Of a stretch of 64,000 nucleotides of DNA, positions 15,747 to 23,944 are shown one piece after another. Location: positions 79,256 to 143,255 of the forward strand of contig JAFGWE010000032.1 in the NCBI GenBank assembly GCA_016937345.1, written 5' to 3'. This DNA is from Methanomicrobiaceae archaeon (lineage in GTDB: Archaea; Halobacteriota; Methanomicrobia; Methanomicrobiales; Methanomicrobiaceae). The notes under the pieces were generated by a model. That model was not told the origin of the DNA, did no database searches, and saw only the letters and a program-made list of their open reading frames with translations. Each line of letters opens with the position of its first letter. The stretch's first letter is position 1. The translations under genes were made by a program, and so were the position numbers.

Positions 15747-17001
15747 GATTTTCAAAATTTTCCGTATTCTCTTTTTCAGGTGCGTTTTTTCCTTTTCTTG
15801 CAGAGATTCTTCCCTGAAGGGATGCAAGTGCTTTGAAGAGTGCCAGTTTGAATCCAAAGGTTCTCCCCTCAAAAGTTTTGGATACGTCCTTTAAAAGTAC
15901 CGGGATATCAAGATTCTGCGGACAGGCTTTTTTGCATTTCCCACAGTTTCTGCATAGTCCTGCATACCCCTGATCTCCTAAAATGCCGCCGAGACGTATT
16001 ATATAGTGAAATTTTTCCATTGGTTTTTTGCCGAACATGTAGTAGTTGTTGTAATTTGAAAAGCACTCCGGGATGTCAACTCCGAAGGGGCATGGCATAC
16101 AGTACCTGCATCCTGTGCACCCTACTTTCATTATCTTTTCATATCTCTCTTTTACCTTTTCGACAAGCAAAAGCTCATTTTCTGTCATTGAATCCGGATA
16201 AGCCTCTTTTGCTGTTTTTACATTTTCATCTATCTGGGAGATTTCATTCATCCCTGATAATACAACTGTTACCTCAGGTTTGTTTAGTATCCAGCGCAAT
16301 GACCATTCCGCAGGAGTTCTTTTTACCTCCGCCTCATTCCAGACTTTTGATATCTCATCAGGAATTTCTCCGGCAAGATTGCCTCCGCGTAATGGCTCCA
16401 TAATAATGACTGCGATGTCCTTTCCGGCAGCGTAAAGCAGCCCCTCTGTTCCTGCCTGATTCTTTTCATCAAGGAAATTGTATTGTATCTGGCAGAAATC
16501 CCAGGGGTATTCATCGATTATTTTCTTAAATGCCTCTATATTCCCGTGAAATGAAAATCCTGCATTAATTATTCTTTTTTCTTTCTTTGCGGAGTTGAGA
16601 AATTCTGCTACGCCAAGCTTCTTCATACTCTCCCAGGATTCGCCTGCAAGGCTGTGGACAAGATAATAATCTATATGGTCTGTCTGTAGTTTGTCCAGCT
16701 GCGATGAGAGGATTTTGTCCATATCCTCTCTTTTTTTAACTGACCAGTGGGGCAGTTTTGTTGCAATTTTTACCTTCTCACGGTATCCGTCTGATAGTGC
16801 ACGGCCAAGGAATGGTTCGCTTGCGCCCATGTGGTAGGGGACAGCGGTGTCAAAGTAGTTTATACCAAGATCGATTGCGTATCTTATCTGTTTTGTCGCT
16901 TCTTCCTCGTTGATACGCCCGTTTTTCTGCGGAAGACGCATGCACCCGAAACCGAGGACTGATAATTCATCCCCGTTTTTCGGAACTTTTCTGTATTGCA
17001 A
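15739..17001 (-). CDS. Aldo/keto reductase with ferredoxin-type 4Fe-4S domain
   Basis: A protein of 420 residues. The first 270 residues form an aldo/keto reductase barrel (LGFGCMRLPQK, NYFDTAVPYHMG with the catalytic Asp/Tyr, then ATKLPHW and YLVHSLAGESW). The C-terminal part carries cysteine clusters CTGCRYCMPCPFG and CRNCGKCKKACP, typical of oxidoreductases of anaerobes that couple carbonyl or polyol chemistry to ferredoxin. It is the first gene of an operon with a TetR repressor, which suggests induction by a xenobiotic or metabolite. Substrate is unknown. Confidence 0.9.
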   Translation of the reverse strand: MQYRKVPKNGDELSVLGFGCMRLPQKNGRINEEEATKQIRYAIDLGINYFDTAVPYHMGASEPFLGRALSDGYREKVKIATKLPHWSVKKREDMDKILSSQLDKLQTDHIDYYLVHSLAGESWESMKKLGVAEFLNSAKKEKRIINAGFSFHGNIEAFKKIIDEYPWDFCQIQYNFLDEKNQAGTEGLLYAAGKDIAVIIMEPLRGGNLAGEIPDEISKVWNEAEVKRTPAEWSLRWILNKPEVTVVLSGMNEISQIDENVKTAKEAYPDSMTENELLLVEKVKERYEKIMKVGCTGCRYCMPCPFGVDIPECFSNYNNYYMFGKKPMEKFHYIIRLGGILGDQGYAGLCRNCGKCKKACPQNLDIPVLLKDVSKTFEGRTFGFKLALFKALASLQGRISARKGKNAPEKENTENFENHG

Positions 17002-17020
17002 TTAAAAACCTCTTATATTG

Positions 17021-17038
17021 ATTGACTACTCAGTCAAT
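17021..17038. promoter_or_regulatory. Probable TetR operator before the reductase-tetR operon
   Basis: Perfect inverted repeat ATTGACT, 4-base centre, AGTCAAT, 20-37 bases upstream of the reductase ATG. An AT-rich TATA-like element (minus strand, about 17045-17056) lies just upstream, so the palindrome sits on the expected transcription start. Its size and TGACT-type half-site are typical of TetR-family operators, and the second gene of the operon encodes a TetR protein. Confidence 0.7.
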
Positions 17039-17119
17039 TTGATTTTGCAATATATATTGCTTGCTGTGTGAAGAAAATAGTCTGAAAAGCTAATGACTGG
17101 GTAAAATGGAAAAAAGTTT

Positions 17120-18391
17120 TCAGATGCCGTCTCTTAAAAGCGGGCATGTCATGCAGTGGGTTCCTCCCCTGCCGCGACCAAGTTCTGCTCCTTTTATCTC
17201 AATAACATCAATTCCTGCTTCTCTCATATTATTGTTAGTACAGGTGTTTCTCTCGTATGCCACAACAACGCCAGGACGGAGTGCCAGAACATTATTCCCG
17301 TCGTCCCACTGCTCTCTCTGTACCTCATATCTGTCTCCTCCGGTTGGAATAAGATTCAGGGAATCAATATCCAGTGCGTCGGAAACCGCCTTAAAAAGAC
17401 TTTTTTCCATTTCTATGTCAAATATGTCTTCTTTTTCAGACGGCCTTATGCTGAATGTGTCGGCCTCTTTTAAAACTCTCTCGTAAATTGTTGCTGTGTC
17501 CTCATTTAACATTGTAAATACGGTGTCAAGATGCATATGAGCTCTTTCGGGAGTAATCCGGCAGACAATTACTCTTTCTGCCGATTTTTTTTCGAAAAGA
17601 GCTTTTGCAATATATTCTATCATAGTTCCAGTCGTTCTTTCACTCATTCCAATCAGGACTGCCCCTTTACCAAGCGGCATCACATCACCGCCCTCAAGAG
17701 ATGCCATTCCAAAATTTTCAGGACCGCATCTGCATTTATTGTCCTCCGGCGGGTACCAGTATTCAAATTCTGCATCTGTAAAAGACGGATGATATTTGTA
17801 TATCGCTGCGATATTTACTGTTTCACGCCGTCTTACGGCTCCTGACATCTGGTTTATTGAGACCCCGTTGTATATCCATGATGAGGAGTCGCGGGTGTAA
17901 AGGCTGTTTGGAAGAGGCGGAATTATAAAGTCATCAGGAGTTGAGGATGCAGCGAAAAGCGAGTGCTTTTTGTGCCTTTTTATATCAAAAGCCTCTGCCT
18001 CAGAGACTGTAAGTCCGCCTGTAAGGTGTACTGCCAGCCTTTCCGGCTCCATATCATAGAGATATTCATAAATTTTGTCTGCAATGGAAACGCCTGTTGA
18101 GTTTTCTGTGACAAGCTCATTTAGGATTCTTGTTTTTACTTCCGGTTTTGATGAAATGGCTTCTTTTAGGAGTTCTTCAAGATAATAAACGGATATTCCC
18201 TGCTCTTTTAGTATCTTTGTAAAGTCGTCATGCTCTTTTTGAGCTTCATCTACCCACAGGATATCATCGAAGAGGAGTTCATCATGGTTTTTGGGTGTAA
18301 GTCTCCTTAAACCCAGACCTGGTCTGTGAACAAGGACTTTTCTTAATCTTCCTGCCTCTGAATATACTCCGAATTTATCCATTTTAATCAA
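17120..18391 (-). CDS. arcA: Arginine deiminase
   Basis: A protein of 423 residues of the guanidino-group modifying superfamily. Landmarks: N-terminal [20 protein letters not shown], the [15 protein letters not shown] segment with catalytic Glu/Asp, [10 protein letters not shown] with the catalytic His, and the C-terminal nucleophile C413 in [10 protein letters not shown]. It hydrolyses arginine to citrulline and ammonia. It overlaps the upstream carbamate kinase gene by 4 bases (ATGA), so the two are translated together. No ornithine carbamoyltransferase or arginine/ornithine antiporter is adjacent; the biosynthetic carbamoyltransferase elsewhere could close the pathway. Confidence 0.93.
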   Translation of the reverse strand: MIKMDKFGVYSEAGRLRKVLVHRPGLGLRRLTPKNHDELLFDDILWVDEAQKEHDDFTKILKEQGISVYYLEELLKEAISSKPEVKTRILNELVTENSTGVSIADKIYEYLYDMEPERLAVHLTGGLTVSEAEAFDIKRHKKHSLFAASSTPDDFIIPPLPNSLYTRDSSSWIYNGVSINQMSGAVRRRETVNIAAIYKYHPSFTDAEFEYWYPPEDNKCRCGPENFGMASLEGGDVMPLGKGAVLIGMSERTTGTMIEYIAKALFEKKSAERVIVCRITPERAHMHLDTVFTMLNEDTATIYERVLKEADTFSIRPSEKEDIFDIEMEKSLFKAVSDALDIDSLNLIPTGGDRYEVQREQWDDGNNVLALRPGVVVAYERNTCTNNNMREAGIDVIEIKGAELGRGRGGTHCMTCPLLRDGI

Positions 18392-19305
18392 TCTCCGGCT
18401 ATAATTGATGTTCCTGCAGTGCCATTTACGATGGCCTCTATATCCTCAAGTGATCCGATTGCACAACGCTTTTTTGTAATTTCAACAAATCTGCATGCTG
18501 CTTCTATCTTTGGTCCCATAGATCCCTCTGGAAAAACATGATTTTTAAGTTCTTCTGGTGTTGTCCTGCTTATTAATCCGGCATTATTTTCGCCGTAATT
18601 TTGGTATACTCCTTTGACATCTGTTGCCATAACAAAGAGATCAGCACCTGTCTGTACTGCAAGCAGACCTGCGGCAAGATCTTTGTCGATTACTGCTTCG
18701 GTGCCTTTCAGGGTCTTCTCTGCAGAATCCTCAAAAACGGTTGGGATTCCCCCTCCGCCTGTGCAAATCACAACTGTACCTTTTTCTATGAGCCATTTTA
18801 CAGGTCTTATCTCAAATATACGCAGAGGTTTTGGTGACGGAACAACCCTTCTGAGATAAGAGCCGTCCTTTTTAAATGTCCAGCCTTTTTCTTTTGAAAT
18901 CCTTTCTGCCTCTTTATCCGAATATACGGGACCTATGAATTTTGAAGGGTTTTTAAAGGCCGGATCATCAGGGCTTACTTCTACCATTGTGAGAATTGTT
19001 GCAATAGGAGTTTCCGGCGGGAGCAGATTTCCAAGCTCCTGTTCAATCATATAGCCGATCATTCCTTCACTTTCGGCACCAAGAACGTCCAGGGGATAGG
19101 CCTCTTTTTCATTGTAGCAGGACGACTGAAGAGCTAAAAGACCGACCTGGGGGCCGTTTCCGTGTGAGAGTATCAGCTCATGTCTCTCTGCAAGAGGGGC
19201 AAGTGACTTTGCCGCAACCCTGATATTTCTTCTCTGATTTTCAACAGAAAGGGGTTCTTTTCTTCGTAGAATGGCATTTCCGCCAAGTGCAACAACAATT
19301 CTCAT
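18388..19305 (-). CDS. arcC: Carbamate kinase
   Basis: A protein of 305 residues of the amino-acid kinase fold: N-terminal [28 protein letters not shown] (about 56-70), [13 protein letters not shown] and [10 protein letters not shown]. It makes ATP from carbamoyl phosphate and ADP, the energy-yielding step of the arginine deiminase pathway. The ATG at 19305 is preferred over one 24 bases upstream because AAGGAG lies 4 bases before it and the protein then begins as in the family. It is the first gene of the arcC-arcA pair; a TATA-like element lies around 19390-19400 on the minus strand. Confidence 0.93.
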   Translation of the reverse strand: MRIVVALGGNAILRRKEPLSVENQRRNIRVAAKSLAPLAERHELILSHGNGPQVGLLALQSSCYNEKEAYPLDVLGAESEGMIGYMIEQELGNLLPPETPIATILTMVEVSPDDPAFKNPSKFIGPVYSDKEAERISKEKGWTFKKDGSYLRRVVPSPKPLRIFEIRPVKWLIEKGTVVICTGGGGIPTVFEDSAEKTLKGTEAVIDKDLAAGLLAVQTGADLFVMATDVKGVYQNYGENNAGLISRTTPEELKNHVFPEGSMGPKIEAACRFVEITKKRCAIGSLEDIEAIVNGTAGTSIIAGD

Positions 19306-19456
19306 AATACTCCTTTTGTTTGTCTGCAAGGATCATTTAACCGTCATTTAAAGAGCACTTTAACCTCTTATCGGCAATAAGCTTTTTACTTATATTTTGT
19401 GGCCTGTAAATAGGAAATTAATTTTTTTTTACAGGACTTAAATTAAAAACTGTGCC

Positions 19457-19492
19457 TGGGTGAGACTTAATAAAAAAAGAGTCTCCAACCCA
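19457..19492. promoter_or_regulatory. Hairpin upstream of the UPF0316 gene
   Basis: TGGGT-GAGACT pairs with AGTCTC-CA-ACCCA around a 12-base A-rich loop (11 paired bases with a 2-base bulge). It lies about 60 bases before the ATG at 19551, inside the divergent spacer with arcC. It could be a leader hairpin or a terminator of an upstream short transcript. Confidence 0.35.
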
Positions 19493-19550
19493 AATCATTT
19501 TTAGTGATGCTGACTGAAAGTAAGAAAACCATAATGCCCCGGGAACTTTT

Positions 19551-20129
19551 ATGATCGACCCTGTTCTGCTAAATTACCTGATTCTTCCGCTGCTGATATT
19601 TTTTGCAAGGGTTGCGGATGTCTCTTTTGGGACCCTTAGAATCATCTTTATTTCAAGGGGACTTAAATATCTGGCGCCGATAGTCGGTTTTTTTGAGATA
19701 TCAATATGGCTTGTTGCAATAAGTCAGGTCTTAAAGGACGGAAGTCCGGGGGCTGCATTTCTCGCTTATGCACTCGGTTTTGCCTGCGGAAATTATGTTG
19801 GGATTATAATCGAGGAGAGGATGGCTATGGGCATTTCCATGATTCGGATTATAACCCAGTTTGAGGCCACCGATCTTATAGATAATCTGAAATCATCCGG
19901 ATTTCGGACTACATCCGTTGATGCACGCGGGCAGTACGGGGAAGTCAGCCTGATATTTACTGTGGTTAAAAGAAAGGATATTCCTGTTGTATTAAATACA
20001 GTAAATAAGTATAATCCGCATGCATTCTATACGATAGAGGATGTCAGAACTGCCGGGGGATCTGTGTTTGTACCTGCTGCAGGCCGTCCTAAAAGAGGTT
20101 TTGGAAGGTTTTCAAGGAAGGGAAAATAG
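19551..20129 (+). CDS. UPF0316 / DUF2179 membrane protein
   Basis: A protein of 192 residues with three hydrophobic segments (about 8-28, 36-58, 64-85) followed by a cytoplasmic DUF2179-type domain (about 95-175) with VSLIFTVVKRKDIPVVLN and AFYTIEDVR. Family members are of unknown function; DUF2179 domains are thought to bind small ligands. The C-terminus is basic (RPKRGFGRFSRKGK). The S24e-like gene starts 12 bases later, so both are likely co-transcribed. Confidence 0.85.
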   Translation: MIDPVLLNYLILPLLIFFARVADVSFGTLRIIFISRGLKYLAPIVGFFEISIWLVAISQVLKDGSPGAAFLAYALGFACGNYVGIIIEERMAMGISMIRIITQFEATDLIDNLKSSGFRTTSVDARGQYGEVSLIFTVVKRKDIPVVLNTVNKYNPHAFYTIEDVRTAGGSVFVPAAGRPKRGFGRFSRKGK

Positions 20130-20141
20130 GTAGGATTCAGT

Positions 20142-20390
20142 ATGGATATAATGTTTGAACGATATGAGGAGAATACCGGGGTACCGAGAAAGGAGATTGA
20201 TTTCACACTTAATTTTGACGGTGCAATTCCCTCTAAGGAGAGTATAAAGGATGAAATATCGCTCTGCTACGGTAGCAGCAATGAACTGATCGCACTTGAT
20301 AAACTCCGGACGATAAAAGGAAAAAAAAAGGCGAACGGAAAGGCGAGAATTTATTCAGATCTGGCAACTTTAAAAAAATATGAGAGATAA
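20142..20390 (+). CDS. Ribosomal protein S24e-like protein
   Basis: A protein of 82 residues resembling archaeal eS24: the pattern RKEIDFTLNFDGAIPSKESI at the front and GKARIYSDLATLKKYE at the end fit the family. It is shorter than the usual 95-105 residues, mainly at the C-terminus. Archaeal eS24 genes are usually found with spt4, rpoE', or S27ae; none is present here. It may be the sole eS24 moved to a new place, or a shortened paralogue. A GGTAGGA ribosome-binding site lies upstream. Confidence 0.7.
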   Translation: MDIMFERYEENTGVPRKEIDFTLNFDGAIPSKESIKDEISLCYGSSNELIALDKLRTIKGKKKANGKARIYSDLATLKKYER

Positions 20391-20584
20391 CGGCTTATAA
20401 TTTTAATATTGTCTGAAATATCCGGGTATTGCCCGGTTGAGGAAAACCTTAATCTTTTCTCTCACCTTTTTACTTTTTTAATGAAGGTGTTACTCTGGTT
20501 TTAAAGTCTGTTCCTCAGGTTATTGGATTTCTGTATGGGATTATTGCATTAATTCTGGTAATTGTTCTCTGGAAAACCAAAAGG

Positions 20585-21298
20585 ATGTCCCGCAGGAAGG
20601 GTTTTTTCTTTCTCATTCTGTCAGCACTCTTTGGATTTTTTGTCTTTGCCCCTGTTGCGCCTTATCAGTTTCAGCTTCTTTTCATTAGAAATTTATCTTC
20701 CCCCGGTATGCCGGTTGCGGGTATGATATCCGGCCTGCTATTAATTATTGTGATTAGTTTTCTTTTTGGTCGTGTGTTCTGCGGAAATATCTGCCCGATT
20801 GGAGCTTTGCAGGAGATTTTATCAATAATACCTGTCCATAAAACAGGGAGTTCTATAAAAAAGTATTCTGTTCCTTTCAGAGCGGCGGTATTTGCCGTTT
20901 TTCTGGCAGCCGGCCTCCTTTTTTCTATAAGTCTTTTTGACATTATGGGCGTTAAGGATTTTTTCCATCTTAATTTTGCCTCATTTTCGGTTCTGATATT
21001 CTCTGCATTTCTTGCAGCATCGGTATTTATCTACAGGCCTTTCTGCAGGTTTATATGCCCTTATGGTCTTTTATTATCGCTTGTATCGGCTCCCGGAATC
21101 TATAAATTCAGGCGGACTGACAAATGCATCGAATGCGGGAAATGCGAGAAGGTATGTCCGGTTGATGAGGCAAAAAGAGATGACAACAAGTCGGAGTGCT
21201 ATATGTGCGGACGATGCATGGAGGTATGTCCGGTTTCGGGGGCTCTTGTGTATTCCCGTAAAAAAGAGGGCTTTATTAGTCCTGAAAAAAAGAATTAG
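20585..21298 (+). CDS. NapH-like polyferredoxin membrane protein
   Basis: A protein of 237 residues from the first ATG. It has four to five hydrophobic segments, two membrane-proximal CxxxCP motifs (CGNICPIG and CRFICPYG) and two 4Fe-4S ferredoxin motifs near the C-terminus (CIECGKCEKVCP and CYMCGRCMEVCP), the NapH/MauN layout that passes electrons across or along the membrane. The same frame is open upstream to 20453 and encodes a convincing extra helix (VIGFLYGIIALILVIVLWKTKR) but lacks a usual start codon, so the true start may be upstream or the gene may carry a frameshift. Redox partner unknown. Confidence 0.8.
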   Translation: MSRRKGFFFLILSALFGFFVFAPVAPYQFQLLFIRNLSSPGMPVAGMISGLLLIIVISFLFGRVFCGNICPIGALQEILSIIPVHKTGSSIKKYSVPFRAAVFAVFLAAGLLFSISLFDIMGVKDFFHLNFASFSVLIFSAFLAASVFIYRPFCRFICPYGLLLSLVSAPGIYKFRRTDKCIECGKCEKVCPVDEAKRDDNKSECYMCGRCMEVCPVSGALVYSRKKEGFISPEKKN

Positions 21299-21408
21299 CA
21301 ATAATATCTGAAAAACCCTTTATTTTTGTAAATTTACTTTAGACGATTTCCGGCAGGCATGAATAACCTTGTCTGTTAAGGAGGGGTAAAATCTCCACAC
21401 AGCCCCCT

Positions 21409-21429
21409 ATAAACTCATATATGGTTTAT
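21409..21429. promoter_or_regulatory. 21-bp palindrome over promoter, copy 2
   Basis: Arms ATAAACT and GGTTTAT flank the 7-base centre CATATAT. CCCCTATAAA at its left edge reads as BRE plus TATA box and would start transcription near 21435, about 105 bases before the gene at 21543. The arm sequence and spacing match the palindrome at 14348-14368, and similarity continues for about a dozen bases downstream. Confidence 0.5.
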
Positions 21430-21542
21430 GGGCGTGCTGCCTGCACAATATTAAGGCAATATTTTAATTTTTTTCTTTCATTTTTGACATAACCTTTATA
21501 TTCATTCAGTATGCTTTGAGTTAGATTAAAGGGGTTGATAAC

Positions 21543-21779
21543 ATGAAAGAGAGCAGGGAGACGAGAAGTCAGGGGATAATCTTCAAAAAACAGAAGATAA
21601 TCGGACAGGTTTATAAGGCGCAGATGGACTGGAATCTTATAGAAAAGCATAACCTTGAGGATTTAGGGCACCGTCAGGCGGAGGAAGAGGATCATATCTG
21701 GCACAGAATGCAGAATGCTAGAAGAAAGAGAAAAAAGATTGCAAAACACATTAAGGCATCAAAAAAGAAAAATCCATGA
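21543..21779 (+). CDS. Small basic protein, 78 residues, unknown function
   Basis: Not recognised. The protein is highly charged with a strongly basic C-terminus (RRKRKKIAKHIKASKKKNP) and an N-terminal half containing FKKQKIIGQVYKAQMDW, compatible with nucleic acid binding. AGGGGTTGAT three bases before the ATG matches eight of ten bases of the archaeal ribosome-binding consensus. The promoter carries the palindrome shared with the gene at 14449. The following 257-base spacer is AT-rich and shows nothing further. Confidence 0.6.
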   Translation: MKESRETRSQGIIFKKQKIIGQVYKAQMDWNLIEKHNLEDLGHRQAEEEDHIWHRMQNARRKRKKIAKHIKASKKKNP

Positions 21780-22036
21780 TTCCTTTTTTTGATTTTTCTC
21801 AAAATTCATTCATTTTTTCTGATCATTAAAAGACGGATTGAAAATTTCTTATATCTGTATTGAAAAGCAGATAAAAAAAGGCATAACAAATTTAGAATCT
21901 CTATTCTCTTAAGCAGTTAATTCCTGCCTGTTAATCGGAGATAAACTGTTTTCTATCAGCAATAAAATTTTTTCGGCAGGAGTTTTTCTCCTCTAAAAAA
22001 TTGAAAAAAATATTAAAAAGTACAGTCCGGAATATA

Positions 22037-23641
22037 TCAGAGATACTGATACATCAGGACTGATATGTCGGTTACGTCAGTTACAATGCCTGATAAATCG
22101 TTGATTGATTTAATTCCCGGTACATTGTTAACATAAATTACGAATGTGATATCGTTTCCATTCTCTGTTTTCATATATCCAAGGAGTCCGCGGGCATAAG
22201 CGAAAATTTCGCCTTTCATATCGCTTGAAAGTGATGTTCCTGTCTTTGCATAAATTTCTCCGTATCCGGGATCACCTTTTTTTGCACCTGATGCAAGTGT
22301 CCCGTCAACCCCGAGAACTGGCATTGAATCCTTTAAAATCTGATAATTGTCAGTTCCTGCGATGTATTTGGTAAGCGTTGTTGCGGCTAAGGGACTTATT
22401 CTGTTTGCACTGCTTCCTTCTCCGTCTGCAAGGAAGAGACTGTTTAGGTTTACGCCTGCGGATTTCAAAAAGTCCCCTTCGATATAGAGGCCTGCATCAA
22501 TGATGTCATATCCTTCGTGTGCGGCGATTAATCCGAGCATACAGTTTGCATAGAGATTCTGGCTGACCTTCAGCGTTACTTTTACATACTCTGAAAATGG
22601 CGGTGATATGAGCTCTGCGGCTTTTTTGTAATCGCTGTATGCATCTTTTGCAGGAAGGATATCTTCTGGATTTTTGCCGCCGGAATCCGATTTAACTGAC
22701 ACTCCTGCATTTTTTAGTGCGTCGATGAAAAGACTTCTTGCGAACTCTTCAGGAACCAGTACAAGTGATACCAGGGTTATAGGTTTTGAATCTGCGGGAA
22801 TTTCTCCTGTTATCTCAATTACGGTCTGTCCTGTATAATCCGGAACCACGACTGACATTTCCGTTCCGGCTTTTCCTGTTACAATACTGTTTTTGACCGT
22901 GTATGCGGATGATTTCGGCCGCCAGTCAATATCCGGTGCAGCGCCCTCCTTTGCCGGGGTGATTGTTACATCAATCAGATTATCGTTGATTACAATCGGG
23001 GTTAAAAAAGCAGAATCTTCAAGCTTTGTTTTTTCAAAGAGACGTGCATCGATTGCGACATCTGTTACTGTTGTGATTCCTGCGTCATGCACCTGCTTTG
23101 CAAGAGAGTTAAGGCCTGAGAGGGGATCGGATTCTACAATTATGCAGTCTCCAAACCCTTTTGCATCGACATGATCTTCTGTTGTGTATTCAAGGACACC
23201 GGTATCAGCACCGCGGCCTCCCATTGCGAGATCGCCGGATGCGACAAGAACCAGATTATCATCCTTGTAATAGACAGGAGTCTTAAATCTGTAGTCCTTT
23301 CCTAAAATTTCAAGTGCTGATGAGGATGTGAAAACTTTTGTTGTCGAACCGGGTGTAAAGAGTTTATCCTCATCCAGTGAGAGCAGGACTTTTCCTGAAT
23401 TTGTGTCAACAGCCATCATCCCCCATGACGAAAATTCGTAATCATCCTTTGATATTATCTGGTCAATTTTAAATTTGAACTCCTCTGAAGGCAGAATGTT
23501 GGTATCTGTCGGGGTGTTCTCTGTGTTCTTTTGACCTGTGCATCCTGAGAGTGCGACTGCTGTCAGGAGGATTAAAATGAGTCCTGCTGTCAGGACTATT
23601 TTTTTCCTGTTTTTGGTTATATTTTTGCGATAAAGTGCCAT
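22037..23641 (-). CDS. DacB-like (PBP4, peptidase S13) lipoprotein
   Basis: A protein of 534 residues. A signal peptide ending in a lipobox (LSGC, C34) is followed by a serine-peptidase fold with all three penicillin-binding motifs: SxxK as S99-TT-K102, SxN as SQN near residue 359 and KTG near residue 466. PBP4 enzymes are D-alanyl-D-alanine carboxypeptidases/endopeptidases of murein. A Methanomicrobiales cell has an S-layer and no murein, so the archaeal substrate must differ or be exogenous. No partner gene adjoins it; tRNA-Ser lies upstream. Intact motifs argue for a working enzyme. Confidence 0.87.
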   Translation of the reverse strand: MALYRKNITKNRKKIVLTAGLILILLTAVALSGCTGQKNTENTPTDTNILPSEEFKFKIDQIISKDDYEFSSWGMMAVDTNSGKVLLSLDEDKLFTPGSTTKVFTSSSALEILGKDYRFKTPVYYKDDNLVLVASGDLAMGGRGADTGVLEYTTEDHVDAKGFGDCIIVESDPLSGLNSLAKQVHDAGITTVTDVAIDARLFEKTKLEDSAFLTPIVINDNLIDVTITPAKEGAAPDIDWRPKSSAYTVKNSIVTGKAGTEMSVVVPDYTGQTVIEITGEIPADSKPITLVSLVLVPEEFARSLFIDALKNAGVSVKSDSGGKNPEDILPAKDAYSDYKKAAELISPPFSEYVKVTLKVSQNLYANCMLGLIAAHEGYDIIDAGLYIEGDFLKSAGVNLNSLFLADGEGSSANRISPLAATTLTKYIAGTDNYQILKDSMPVLGVDGTLASGAKKGDPGYGEIYAKTGTSLSSDMKGEIFAYARGLLGYMKTENGNDITFVIYVNNVPGIKSINDLSGIVTDVTDISVLMYQYL

Positions 23642-23729
23642 TGGGTTTATTTAAGGGTGGGGGGTATATTGACGTTTTGGTTTTTGGAAGTCCGGACCTT
23701 GCGGTCTTAAAAATTCATAATTTGAAATG

Positions 23730-23815
23730 CGCTGAGGGGGAGATTTGAACTCCCGAGGGGCGTGAGCCCCACAGGCTTTCCAGGCCTGCGCCCTACCAGA
23801 CTAGACTACCTCAGC
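23730..23815 (-). tRNA. tRNA-Ser(GGA)
   Basis: Acceptor GCTGAGG pairs with CCTCAGC, the anticodon stem CAGGC/GCCTG encloses the loop CTGGAAA (anticodon GGA), and a long variable arm (GGGGC/GCCCC) marks a class II tRNA. Discriminator G; CCA is not encoded. No intron. Confidence 0.95.
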
Positions 23816-23944
23816 AAAAGATAAGCCAGTGCCTTATTCAATTAAACTGTAAATTTATTAATTCTATCCTTTTGACGCTATGAGAAAAACTGCAGCCGGA
23901 TATTTAGTATCATATGTAATCCTGGTCTTATTTTTTAAAAAAGA

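Noticed and set aside
15747..15872. Longer N-terminus for the TetR protein
   Set aside because: It would overlap the reductase gene by over 130 bases and adds residues that do not fit the family; the ATG at 15746 matches the normal start.
21370..21395. AAGGAGG sequence at 21378 as a ribosome-binding site
   Set aside because: No start codon follows at a suitable distance, and the predicted promoter lies downstream of it.
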